Positions 33,068 to 44,028 of a stretch of 64,000 nucleotides of DNA are shown here, piece by piece. Where the stretch lies: assembly GCA_032433765.1 (NCBI GenBank), contig JAVIAB010000102.1, positions 10,996,811 through 11,060,810 of the forward strand, given 5' to 3'. Position 1 is the stretch's first letter, and each line of letters begins with the position of its first letter. The translations under genes were made by a program, and so were the position numbers. The notes under the pieces are model-generated. The model had not been told where the DNA came from and ran no database searches. It worked only from the letters and a program-made list of their open reading frames with translations. This stretch comes from Megaustenia siamemsis (lineage: Eukaryota > Mollusca > Gastropoda > Stylommatophora > Ariophantidae).

Positions 33068-35030
33068 ATCATGGAGACTCTACAACAACACAACATGACA
33101 TTGGTTGGTAGTGGTAGATTATCAAGGAGACTCTACAACAGCACAACATGACATCGGTTGGTAGTGGTAGATTATCAAGGAGACTCTACAACAGCACAAC
33201 ATGACATTGGTTGGTAGTGGTAGATTATCAAGGAGACTCTGCAACAGCACCACATGACATTGGTTGGTAGTGGTAGATTATCAAGGAGACTCTACAACAG
33301 CACAACATGACAATGGTTGGTAGTGCTAGAACATAAAAAACACTCTACAACAGCACCACATGACATTTGTTGGTAGTGCTAGAACATAAAAAAATACACT
33401 ACAACAGCACCACTTGGCATTGGTTGGTAGTGCTAGAACATCAAGGAGACTCTACAACAGAACCACATGACATTGGTTGGTAGTGCCAGAACATCAAGGA
33501 GACTCTGCAACAGCACCACATGACATTGATTGGTAGTGCCAGAACATCAAGGAGACTCTACAACAGCACCACATGACATTAGTTGGTAGCGCCAGAACAT
33601 CAAGGAGACTCTACAACAGCACCACATGACATTGGTTGGTAGTGCCAGAACATCAAGGAGATTCTACAACAGCACCACATGCCATTGGTTGGTAGTGCCA
33701 AAACATCAAGGAGACACTACAACAGCACTACATGTCATTGGTTGGTAGTGCTAGAACATCAAGGAGACTCTGCAACAGCACCACATGACATTGGTTGGTA
33801 GTGCTAGAACATCAAGGAGACTCTGCAACAGCACCACATGACATTGGTTGGTAGTGCCAGAACATCAAGGAGACTCTGCAACAGCACCACATGACATTGG
33901 TTGGTAGTGCTAGAACATCAAGGAAACACTACCACAGCACAACATGACATTGGCTGGTAGTGCCAGAACATCAAGGAGACTCTACAACTGCACCACATGA
34001 CATTGGTTGGTATTGCCAAAACATCACGGAGACACTACAACAGCACCACATGGCATTGGTTGGTAGTGCTAGAACATCAAGGAGACACTACAACAGCACC
34101 ACATGGCATTGATTTGTAGTACCAGAATATCAATGAGACTCTACAACAGCACCACATGACATTGGTTGGTAGTGCTAGAACATCAAGGAGACACTACAAC
34201 TGCACCACGTGACATTGGTTGGTAGTGCTAGAACATCAAGGAGACACTACAACTGCACCACGTGACATTGGTTGGTAGTGCTAGAACATCAAGGAGACAC
34301 TACAACTGCACCACGTGACATTGGTTGGTAGTGCTAGAACATCAATGAGACTCTACAACAGCACCACATGACGTTGGTTGGTAGTGCTAGAACATCAAGG
34401 AGACTCTGCAACAGCACCACATGGCATTGGTTGGTAGTGCTAGAACATCAAGTAGACGCTTCAACAGCACCACATGGCATTGGTTGGTAGTGCTAGAACA
34501 TCAAGTAGACACTACAACAGCACCACATGACATTGGTTGGTAGTGCTAAAACATCAAGGAGACACTACAACAGCACCACATGGCATTGGTTGGTAGTGCT
34601 AGAACATCAAGGAGACACTACCTCAGCACCACATGACATTGGTTGGTAGTGCTAGAACATCAAGGAGACTCTACAACAGCACCACATGACATTGGTTGGT
34701 AGTGCTAGAACATCAATGACACTCTACAACAGCACCACATGACATTGGTTGGTAGTGCCAGATCCTTAATGACACTCTACAACAGCACCACATGGCATTG
34801 GTTGGTAGTGCTAGAACCTTAATGACACTCTACAACAGTACCACATTACTTTGGTTGGTAGTGCCAGAACCTTAATGACACTCTACAACAGCCCCACATT
34901 ACATTGGTTGGTAGTGCCTGAACCTTAATGACACTCTACAACAGCCCCACATTACATTGGTTGGTAGTGCCTGAACCTTAATGACACTCTACAACAGCCC
35001 CACATTACATTGGTTGGTAGTGACAGAACA
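33068..35030. repeat. 53 bp minisatellite array in protocadherin intron 2
   Basis: About 37 units with ACTCTACAACAGCACCACAT, GACATTGGTTGGTAGTGCTA and GAACATCAAGGAG. The end toward exon 2 uses ACCTTAATGAC instead of ACATCAAGGAG. No coding potential. Confidence 0.95.
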
Positions 35031-35107
35031 GCAAAATCTATAAACGTAAACCTCCCTCAACAAAGATATTAGAGGACATGAAGAGGAAGAGAAAGAAAAA
35101 TTGTTAC

Positions 35108-35207
35108 CTTTCGATGATTGGTAAGAAGTAACGTCTTCAAAACTGTTGCCACGCCCACTATCCGTCGTCAGGGATTCTCCAGATATGTCGCTAATGATAT
35201 CATCACC
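35108..35207 (-). CDS. Protocadherin, exon 2 (cytoplasmic, DSGRG motif)
   Basis: A 100 bp internal exon bounded by TTTTGCAG|GGTGAT and TCGAAAG|GTAACA on the minus strand. It starts in phase 0, matching exon 1, and encodes 33 residues plus one base. The peptide contains TTDSGRGNSFEDVTSYQ, which resembles the serine-rich DSGRG-type segment found in protocadherin tails (from my knowledge of the family, not searched). The frame stays open through both flanking splice sites but carries no conserved sequence outside them. It lies 3.4 kb downstream of exon 1. Nothing else in that intron looks like a coding exon, though an optional small exon cannot be excluded. Confidence 0.85.
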
Positions 35208-35844
35208 CTGCAAAACATTGGAATTTCGTCAAAATGCGTCGGCTCTTCTGATTGGTTGGAAAAGATTACAAACAGTTTAATCGAACAACCAACTCACGTA
35301 TCAATCTTCTTCTTACATCGTTCATTCAGACTGTGATTCCACATTCTCGTATGAAGTCTGCTGTTTGTTTCAGAGTTCTCGTTGCGTCATTTTCTTTCTT
35401 CTTCTAAAGTAATAGACACGAGTTATGATTTACTCATTGTCTGCCTACTGGAGGCAGTCTTGTAGAGTAGTGTGTTTCGCTGTCATGTCTGCTAGGGTGC
35501 AGAGACACATAATTCTCGGAAAGATGGCGGCAGTTGCCACAGGTCCCTTTAGTGAGTTGATAACATTAAAAGTTTTTGTGTTTTGGCTTTTTTCTAGGTG
35601 TGTGTGTTTTTTTATTTTTATTTATTCGAGTGAATTGGAGTTGGAAGTGACTGTGAGTACTCTCTTTTCGGTAATGTCGCTTAAAATTATCGCCGAGGCA
35701 GTCGACTTGGCTTGCACTGGAGTTCGACCAGCTAGATGTCGCCATCAAAATGGCCGCCTGTCGTCCTGTTTTTAAGAGAGGAATATTCTTGTATACCACG
35801 ATACTCTAGAATACTTTAGTCATAGGGCGAACGCAACCAACCAC

Positions 35845-37145
35845 TGACTATCTCACTAGCTACTAAACTGAACTAATTTACTGACTATCTCACTAGCTAA
35901 TAAACCGAACTAATTTACTGACTATCTCACTAGCTAATAAACTGAACTAATTTACTGACTATCTCACTAGCTACTAAACTGAACTAATTTACTGACTATC
36001 TCACTAGCTAATAAACGGAACTAATTTACTGACTATCTCACTAGCTAATAAACGGAACTAATTTACTGACTATCTCACTAGCTAATAAACCGAACTAATT
36101 TACTAACTATCTCACTAGCTAATAAACTGAACTAATTTTCTGACTATCTCATCAGCTAATAAGCTGAACTAATTTACTGACTATCTCATTAGCTAATAAA
36201 CTGAACTAATTTTCTGACTATCTCACTAGCTAATAAACTGAACTAATTTTCTGACTATCTCATTAGCTAATAAACTGAATTAATTTTCTGACTACCTCAC
36301 TAGCTAATAAACTGAACTAATTTACTGACTATCTCACTAGCTAATAAGTAAAGTAAAGTAAAGTACCCCGTCACGCCAAGTGGCGTATAGGGAAATATGG
36401 TGTTAGTGACCCTATATTTTACAGACCTTCAGCACATGATTTTTGGGGTAATGTGGTCAGTATTACGCCGTGCTGATTTAATTTCCCATAAAAAAATCCG
36501 GTACCCATTTAAGGCTGGGTGAACCTGGAAGCCGTCGGTTGGGATCGAACTCTACCCCTTGTCCGTGGTAGTCCAGTTCCTTAACCACTGAGCTATCGCG
36601 GCTCCTACTAGCTAATAAACTGAACTAATTTTCTGACTATCTCACTAGCTAATAAACTGAACTAATTTACTGACTATCTCACTAGCTAATAAACTGAACT
36701 AATTTTCTGACTATCTCACTAGCTAATAAACTGAACTAATTTATTATCTCACTAGCTAATAAACTGAACTAATTAACTGACTATCTCACTAGCTAATAAA
36801 CTGAACTAATTTACTGACTATCTCACTAGCTAATAAACTGAACTAATTTACTGACTATCTCACTAGCTAATAAACTGAACTAATTTACTGACTATCTCAC
36901 TAGCTAATAAACTGAACTAATTTACTAACTATCTCACTAGCTAATAAACTGAACTAATTTACTGACTATCTCACTAGCTAATAAACTGAACTAATTTACT
37001 AACTATCTCACTAGCTAATAAACTGAACTAATTTACTGACTATCTCACTAGCTAATAAGCTGAACTAATTTACTGACTATCTCACTAGCTAATAAGCTGA
37101 ACTAATTTACTAACTATCTCACTAGCTAATAAACTGAACTAATTT
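35845..37145. repeat. 37 bp array split by an S-A SINE, in intron 1
   Basis: About 28 units with CTGACTATCTCACTAGCTAA and TAAACTGAACTAATTTA. Very uniform on both sides of the SINE at 36348-36606. Confidence 0.95.
36348..36606 (-). mobile_element. S-A SINE inserted in the 37 bp array
   Basis: Complete minus-strand copy from GTAAAGTAAAGTAAAGTACC to TATCGCGGCTCC. The flanks ACTAGCTAATAA (36336-36347 and 36607-36618) fit a 12 bp target-site duplication, though the array itself contains this word. Confidence 0.9.
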
Positions 37146-37207
37146 ACTGACTGAATGAATGAATGACTGAGGTATACAACAGACATAAGTAAACAACTAA
37201 AGCAAAA

Positions 37208-37398
37208 TAGGTAAGGGTACAGTACGAGACTTGAATCAGCATCTTAGCATGTAAGTTTTCACCCATATGTGCTCGGCCGCCTATCCAGAAGTGTTCTGAG
37301 ACTTCTGGATAGTGTCGCTTCAAGCATCGAAACTGACGATGCGAGGCAGTATTCCTCACCTTCCTAGAGTACTACCCTGGTACCCATTTCTGCCAGTA
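37208..37398 (-). mobile_element. S-C SINE, head missing
   Basis: Minus-strand body with ACCCATATGTGCTCGGCCGC and GATAGTGTCGCTTCAAGCAT. Truncated at TACCCATTTCTGCCAG before the tRNA-like head. Confidence 0.75.
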
Positions 37399-37540
37399 AA
37401 AAAGATCTACTAGACAACTACTTAAAAAGCTGACAACCAGTCCAACCAACGACCCGAGAAATCATTTTTTCAGCTCTCGGAGTAAATGGGATTAGTACCT
37501 CCCATTATCTCCGCGTTTAGCTTATGCACGAGCCTCAGTC

Positions 37541-37813
37541 ATGTCTGCATGTGTACGGCAGCAAACGCCGCCCCCTCCCATGCCCTTTTCAGGGCAGTGG
37601 ATATGGCCGACTAAATTAGGAGGACAAGTTGAGGAAGAAACCCTTCCTTATATAGTACACAACTGCTGGCAGAAAGGGTGGAGAATCGACTCCGTCGACA
37701 ACGGTCGTGAGGGCAGGAACTTGAACTACCTGGTATTGGGCTCAGGGTATAACAGGGACCGAAGGTGTTATGTGGCTAGAATCAACCAGAAAGCGACGGC
37801 AAACTACTGATTG
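37541..37813 (+). other. Unassigned 89-residue frame within intron 1
   Basis: The frame runs from ATG to TGA with ENY-free, Trp/Cys-containing sequence including LGSGYNRDRRCYVARINQKA. It lies just upstream of the L-F remnant, so it may be part of a retroelement. I do not recognise the protein. Confidence 0.2.
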
Positions 37814-37849
37814 TAGACTGTCGAGAGATCATGACAGCTACAAATTAAA

Positions 37850-38050
37850 CATTAAATTAACTGGCTCATAAGAACCATTCTACATAGGAAGTTAAAATGA
37901 TATGCCACGTTAAAAGAAACACTGGACAGGAAAGAACAATAATGGGAGGCATGGTTCCTGGACGACGCATCAGGGGCAGACCAAGAAGAAGGTGGTTTTA
38001 AGACATCAGGGAGACGTTGAATATGATAACACAAGAAGTGGGGGATCTGG
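37850..38050 (+). mobile_element. L-F LINE C-terminal coding remnant
   Basis: Translation gives RNTGQERTIMGGMVPGRRIR then GRPRRRWF, a stop, DIRETLNM and QEVGDLARDRDSFRRAG. This is the clearest reading of the L-F C-terminus, and it passes without a break into the P array at 38045. Confidence 0.85.
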
Positions 38051-38520
38051 CTAGAGACAGAGATTCTTTCAGACGGGCTGGAGTCAATGTAACGGTCTGT
38101 TGGAGATCTGGCTAGAGACAGAGATTCTTTCAGACGGACTGTGGTGAATGTAACGTTTTGTGGGAGATCTGGCTAGAGACAGAGATTCTTTCAGATGGAC
38201 TGTGGTGAATGTAACGTTTTGTGGGAGATCTGGCTAGAGACAGAGATTCTTTCTGACGGGCTGTGGTAAATGTAACGTTCTGTGGGAGATCTGGCTAGAG
38301 ACAGAGATTCTTTCAGATGGACTGTGGTGAATGTAACGTTCTGTGGGAGATCTGGCTAGAGACAGAGATTTTTTTAGATGGACTGTGGTAAATCTAACGT
38401 TCTGTGGGAGATCTGGCTAGAGACAGAGATTCTTTCAGACGGACTGTGGTAAATGTAACGTTTTGTGGGAGATCTGACTAGAGACAGAGATTCTTTCAGA
38501 CGAGCTGTGCTGAATGCAAC
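38045..38520 (+). repeat. 61 bp P-repeat array, locus 4 (LINE sense orientation)
   Basis: About 8 units with GGGAGATCTGGCTAGAGACA and GAGATTCTTTCAGACGGACT. The first unit is the L-F coding end itself. Confidence 0.95.
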
Positions 38521-38648
38521 GTCCTGAAATGGAACTTTCGTTTATCTCAAATAAGAGAAATTTAAAACGAACAAACATACGTAGTATATAATCATCTTGT
38601 AAGACTATGATACGTGACAGCAACAACACCTGAAACATTTCAACTAAC

Positions 38649-41600
38649 CTGCTCTCCATTGAGTACACGAGGGTAAACTAATCCTTCATCACACGAGCTG
38701 CCTGACGAGAGATTAAAAGTCATAAAAGGCTGAAGATCGTTCCACAGAAAAACGTGAGGATATTTAGACGATGGTTTTTCTGAGTCGTCAAGGTTAAAGT
38801 TCACAGTTTTTCTTTTGGAAGAAACGTTGTAGATGTCCGGACAAAAGTGATTGTCCGGAATGTAGATTCCGCTTCTTCTTGACTTCTCATATTCTTCAGT
38901 TGGAGAAGATAAATTACTGCCTGTGTTGTGAGAATGAGTATCGCCTACTTTGTGAGTTAAGTCGACGCCTACGTTGTGAGTTAAGTCGTCGCCTACGTTG
39001 TGAGATAAGCTGTCGCTTGTGTTGTACTCCCTGTGAGATTTCTTACTTGCTATGTGTTCATCATGAGAAAAGTGAAATCTTCCCAAGTGCTCATTGTAAG
39101 ATAAGGTCTTGCCTACGTAGTTCTCATTGTAAGATGAGATCTTATTTATGTTGTCCTCGTTATCAGATAAGTTCTTGCATACACTGTTGTCACTGTGAAA
39201 TGAGAGCTTTCCTGAGTTGTGTTTACTGTGAGATAAGGTCTTGTCTACGTTGTACTCACTGGGAGTTAAGGTCTTGTCTACGTTGTACTCACTGTGAGAT
39301 AAGGTCTTGTCTACGTTGTACTCACTGTGAGATAAGGTCTTGTCTACGTTGTACTCACTGGGAGTTAAGGTCTTGTCTACGTTGTACTCACTGTGAGATA
39401 AGGTCTTGCCTACGTTGTACTCACTGGGAGTTAAGGTCTTGCCTACGTTGTACTCACTGGGAGTTAAGGTCTTGCCTACGTTGTACTCACTGGGAGTTAA
39501 GGTCTTGCCTACGTTGTACTCACTGGGAGATAAGGTCTTGCCTACGTTGTACTCACTGGGAGATAAGGTCTTGCCTACGTTGTACTCACTGGGAGATAAG
39601 GTCTTGCCTACGTTGTACTCACTGTAACATAAGATCTTCTCTACGTTTTGCTCATTGTCCGACAAGATCTGTTCTGTCTTGCGTTCCCTATGGTTTGAAG
39701 CTAATTCATTTTCTGGGCTTACGTTCATTACCTTCGCGTCGTGGCCCAGATATCCATGAAAATCCGGCGATGCTCTCTCTTGACCACTTAACCCTTCTGT
39801 CTTCTGACCCTTCCTAAACACAGCCCAAATCGAGACGACAATTATCGCTGAGAATACAATAGTCACAGCGCCGACTACAGAAATAACAATCACGTAGTCT
39901 TCTTTATTCCCATTGGCCAGTTTAACAAGACCTTGGGATAAACTACCAATCAAAACGTCTATCTTTAAGCACGTGGTCGCAAACCTAACCGGAATTCCGT
40001 CATCAGATACGATAACACAAACAGAATATTGTTTATTGTTTTTAATATTATATTTTTTTGCGATTCTTATTTCGCCCGTATTTTCGAATATCTCAAAAGC
40101 TCTGTCTTCGTTTCCTGACACGATGACAAATCTTAAGGTGTTATTTTTAGCATCATCGTCATCATCGTAAGCTATAATCGTACTGATAACACTTCCGGTT
40201 TCTGGAAAGCTGGAAATGATGATACTGTAGTTTTGTGACTTTGGGAATAGTATGGTGGGTGCATTATCGTTGATATTTGTAACTTCAATCACCACAGTCG
40301 CGTTTCCTGTGAGGGACGGCGAGCCCTTGTCCTTAACTACAACTGAGAATGAATAATCAGCTTTCTTCTCTCTATCTAATTTTGTCTTACAGGTGATTGA
40401 CCCATTTATCAGTACGGTAAACACGAGATCAGCGCCATCTGCTGAACCTGTGAAAAAATATTCCAGCTGACTATTGACGCCCTGGTCATCATCATTAGCA
40501 TTAAGGTTACCAATAATTCTCTCTCCGGACACTTCTTCCTGTGTTTGAATCGTAATAACATTACTTGGGAATTCTGGGAAATTATCATTCACATCTTCTA
40601 GAATGATGACCACTTCCGCTGAACTATTTTTAGACTCTTGTTCTCCTTGATCTGTCGCGTAGACCTTGAACGTCAAGGTTGGATGTAATTCCCGGTCAAG
40701 GTTGCCTATAGCTGATACGATTCCTGTTATTGGATCGATACTAAATAACTTCCTGAAATCAGATTCGATACTGTATTTCACTTCTCCATTTAGACCAACA
40801 TCATCATCCCTTGCGCTGACTTGGGTTACGTACTCTCCGTTTTTCTGCCCCTCGGAGATTCTTCTTGAGTAACGCCGCTGAAAGAATACAGGAGCATTGT
40901 CATTAGCGTCTTGAATGTTAACTCTAAACTCCAATGTGGAATTCAGAGGCGGATCTCTCTTATTTAGACAAGTTACAGCTAAATCGTAGAAGGGCGTCAC
41001 TTCGCGATCTACTGAACCCAAAAGAACGATCTTGTATCCTTTCTCTTCGACTGGTATTATTATAAACACGTCACTAACCAGCTGGCAAAGAACACTTCCT
41101 GTGTTGTCATCATCAAGAAGAACAAACGCAACAAAGAACCCTCTGCCTCCAGGTTCAAGAACAGAAATAACATTTTGCTCAGAGTTATCTCCCACTGTTG
41201 TTAAGGTAACTTTGGGGGGCGTGTCTTGGTTACTAATTATATTTACCTTAACTACCGCCTGAGCTTTAAACCTTGGAATTCCCGAATCTGAAGCTTCGAC
41301 AATGAATTCGGAAATCCCCGATCGGGGAAATCCAATAATATAAATATCGCCAGTTGTTGAATTTATTCGAAATGTATTTTCTATATTTTCTTTCTGGATA
41401 TTACTAAAGTCATACGTGACTACAGCATTATCGCCTTCATCAGCGTCTGAGGCAGATACCCGAAGAATGGCCTTATTAAACATAACTTTATTGTCAATTA
41501 AAACATTGTACGTTTTATTTAAGAAAATTGGTTCATTGTCGTTCTGATCCAAAACATCTACGGTAACAAGAAGCTTTGAAGTCCTATCTGGCGATGCCGC

Positions 41601-42263
41601 ATCGAAGGCTGTAATTAGCAGCTCGTATTTGTTTGTGGTTTCTCTGTCTAGTAATTTGTTGAGGCTTATATGGATTTCCGAAGACCCGTCTAGGGTTTTA
41701 GTCGCCGAGAGTGAAAAAACGTTATTAAAATTATTGAGTTTGTATATTGTGATTTTATGCTCTGGGGAGAAATCTTGATCGATAGCCCCTGAGAGTGTTA
41801 CCATCGTGCCTGAAGAGCTTCCTTCAGAGAATTTTACTATTTCAGAGTGTTTCTGAAATGTCGGAAAATTGTCGTTAATGTCCAAAATGTTAACGTAAAT
41901 AGTTATGACTTTAGATTCGAATCTTGTCGAGTCTTCGGCTGATGCTAGGACATTGATTATCAGAACACAGTTAGCCTGAAGTGGACAAAGCATTTCTCTG
42001 TCTATTCGTCTAGCTACAGTGACGATGCCCTCGTTTCTTGTGACGTTGAACAGATACGCTGGAGAACTTCCCTGGTTCAGAATGTCAAACCGCAATGCCC
42101 TCGTTTGGTTCTCGGGCGGATCAGGAAACAGATGTGGAATGTCATTGAGATCACCAATTTCTGTTGCCACTGGTAATTCCTCCAGAATCGTGTACTCGAC
42201 GTCCCGCATTTGAGAAAGCACTAGTCGAAAAATTGTCAAGAAAATGAAGCACGTTTTCCCCAT
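38649..42263 (-). CDS. Protocadherin, exon 1 (signal peptide, seven cadherin repeats, TM, proximal tail)
   Basis: Calcium-dependent cell-adhesion receptor of the plasma membrane. The ATG at 42261-42263 has A at -3 and G at +4. Residues 1-18 form a signal peptide, followed by a protocadherin-type EC1. Cadherin repeats end at DINDN (128-132), DQNDN (239-243), a degenerate NQDTP (345-349), DANDN (452-456), DVNDN (557-561) and NINDN (663-667); a seventh repeat runs to about 785. Inner calcium motifs of DRE type lie near 87, 206, 419, 523 and 630. A transmembrane helix spans about 790-816. The tail holds an 11-residue repeat (about 877-1010). The frame continues two codons past Q1205 to TGA at 38640, but CAG|GTTAGT at 38649/38648 is a consensus donor, so I end the exon there in phase 0. 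Seven repeats fit a non-clustered protocadherin; orthology is not assigned. Confidence 0.95.
39234..39635 (-). repeat. Coding 33 bp minisatellite in protocadherin exon 1
   Basis: In-frame tandem repeat of about 12 clean 11-residue units of the form GKTLSPSEYNV, with diverged units on both sides out to about residue 1060. Units vary mainly at three places: G/D before KTL, S/T after KTL, and P/H after that. The frame is intact throughout, unlike the non-coding arrays around it. Confidence 0.95.
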
Positions 42264-42295
42264 TCTTTTTTTCTGTCTTTCTCACGCTAACTAAA

Positions 42296-42570
42296 CGTCT
42301 AAATTCCTTTTTTCTGCAGAGAGATCGATTAAAGGTCTAAATTCCTTATTCTGCACAGAGATCGATTAAACGTCTAAATTCCATATTCTGCACAGAGACC
42401 AAATTAAATGTCTAAAATCTTTATTCCGCACAGAGACCAATTAAATGTCTAAATTCCTTATTCTGCACAGAGTGGAATTAAATGTCCAAATTCCTTATTC
42501 TGCACAGGGACCAATGAAATGTCTAAATCTTTATCCTGCACAGAGACCAATTAAAATGTCTAAATTTCTT
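42296..42570. repeat. Tandem array of about 37 bp just upstream of the protocadherin start codon
   Basis: About seven imperfect units containing CTAAATTCCTTATTCTGCAC and a GAGACCAATTAAATG segment begin about 33 bp upstream of the ATG. The array would lie in the 5' UTR, a 5' intron or the promoter; no TATA box or initiator is identified. Confidence 0.85.
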
Positions 42571-42939
42571 ATCCTGCGTGCAATTTTAGACACCAACTTG
42601 AGAATGCTTAAGGAAATTCCGGAAGTAGCCTTTGGGTGTAGATACTTTCGTGGAAACTGTCTTGTAATGGCGGATAGCTGGACCTCATTGACATAACTCT
42701 GCAACATATAAAATATAACATTGTTTCATATAGTTATTTTATATAATATAATGCATTACATTTATCTACTTGTTATTGTTACACAATCGGATATTAATAT
42801 CTTAAGTTAATCACTGAGTACTTACTGTATCAGGGCTGGGTAGCGTTTACAAAATTACGAGAACCTTTGTACCAGTGCTACACGATGTATAGCATCAGTG
42901 ATGAGAAACATTTACAACAATGCGAAAACCCCTGTACTA

Positions 42940-42941
<2 letters not shown>
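42571..42941. other. Region upstream of the protocadherin array; nothing identified
   Basis: AT-rich, no frame; may contain the promoter or an upstream non-coding exon, but no element is recognisable. Confidence 0.3.
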
Positions 42942-42985
<44 letters not shown>

Positions 42986-43066
42986 GAGTGCCGTCTCCGC
43001 ATCGAAGGTTGGCTACCATGTAGTGCCATTCCGTTCTGTCTCTTGCTTTGATGGTGCAGGTTGATG
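42942..43066 (-). mobile_element. L-E LINE 3' end with (CAT)n tail
   Basis: (CAT)n followed by GAGTGCCGTCTCCGCATCGA and TTGGCTACCATGTAGTGCC, the antisense L-E terminus. Confidence 0.8.
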
Positions 43067-43290
43067 GTGACGTGACACGTTAGAAAGATCAAAACACAAC
43101 ACAACACAACGAGCCCTCAATAACGTTGTGAGAATACCAGACCCAAGGGTCGACCACGAAAAGATGGATCGATGGAATATTAGATGCACTAGGAAACATA
43201 ACAGCAACAGAGGCGACAAGACGAGCAAAAGACTGCAAATTATATCTCCCCTCGACGCTGAAAGGCAAATGAGAAAGGAAAGATGAAGAT
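43067..43290 (+). mobile_element. L-C LINE 3' fragment
   Basis: Includes AAGATCAAAACACAACACAA, GGTCGACCACGAAAAGATGG and CCCTCGACGCTGAAAGGCA. It is joined head-on to the L-E scrap. Confidence 0.8.
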
Positions 43291-44028
43291 ATCTAATGCT
43301 ACACGATGTATATCATCAGGGCTGTGGAGCATTAGAACATTACGAGAACCCCTGTAATAGACTATACAAGTACCCCACGAAGTACGGAACCAGACTAGCA
43401 AGCATTTAACCAGAAATGTCCAAGACAGCGCTATAACAGAGGCAGCCCCTAATGGATTTTTTCAATCTGCCCCGGGGGAATCTTCACGAAAATGCTCTCG
43501 CTGAGCCCTCCTCAATCTTTCATGACAAAATAGAAGAGGAGAAATAGGAGGTTAAGAGGTTTTCAAAATATGGCAAGGGGCATAGATTCGGCAAAATTTG
43601 TGTTCCGAAACATAAAAAGCCAGTGTTTGTGTTTCATTGTTGGTTCTTTCTTCTCCTTCTGTTCCCAACTTAAGGTTGACAGAGGGCATGGCTATAGCTA
43701 CGGCCAGGACTAGAGAGCCGGACTTAGAGTATGGTCAAAAATGACATGACGTGATTGAGTCATAGATGATAATGCTTTCACGCTATCACCTGACACTGAC
43801 ATAAAAGCAACTTTACAGCAGCTCCAACAAAGCATTTCATTATTGTCGGCATTAGTTTTTTTTTTTTTTTTTTATAACCGACCGGAACTCTGGTTTTTAT
43901 TTATAGATATTTAGTACAGGAGTCGCAGTTGGACACTTCAAAGACCAAGAAAATTAGACTGGCGGGCCGGAATCGGCCCGCGGGCCTTCATTTGGCCATC
44001 GTTGCTCTAGACCACACGATTCCTGAAA
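43291..44028. other. Mostly unassigned; possible hAT-like end
   Basis: GGCGGGCCGGAATCGGCCCG and TTTGGCCATCGTTGCTCTAG near 43963-44010 resemble terminal parts of some hAT non-autonomous elements. No transposase. Confidence 0.25.

Larger units (their letters stand above)
30513..35107 (-). other. Protocadherin intron 2
   Basis: GT-AG intron of 4.6 kb inferred from exon phases. About 2 kb is a 53 bp minisatellite that begins roughly 78 bp after the donor. The rest holds (TC)n, (TTTC)n, an S-B SINE, (CA)n and an antisense L-B LINE carrying reverse-transcriptase sequence. The acceptor side (30513-30640) is AT-rich. Confidence 0.8.
35208..38648 (-). other. Protocadherin intron 1
   Basis: GT-AG intron of 3.4 kb inferred from the flanking exons. 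It holds an L-F LINE remnant with its 61 bp array (37850-38520, opposite strand to the gene), a partial S-C SINE and the 37 bp array with an S-A SINE inside it. Between 35215 and 35845 I see no repeat that I can name. Confidence 0.8.

Noticed and set aside
1918..38520. CRISPR-like arrays
   Set aside because: Units are contiguous direct repeats without unique spacers, in eukaryotic DNA and next to LINE sequence.
38879..39817. 312-residue plus-strand Cys/Arg-rich repeat protein opposite the protocadherin
   Set aside because: Antisense shadow of the 33 bp coding repeat in the protocadherin tail.
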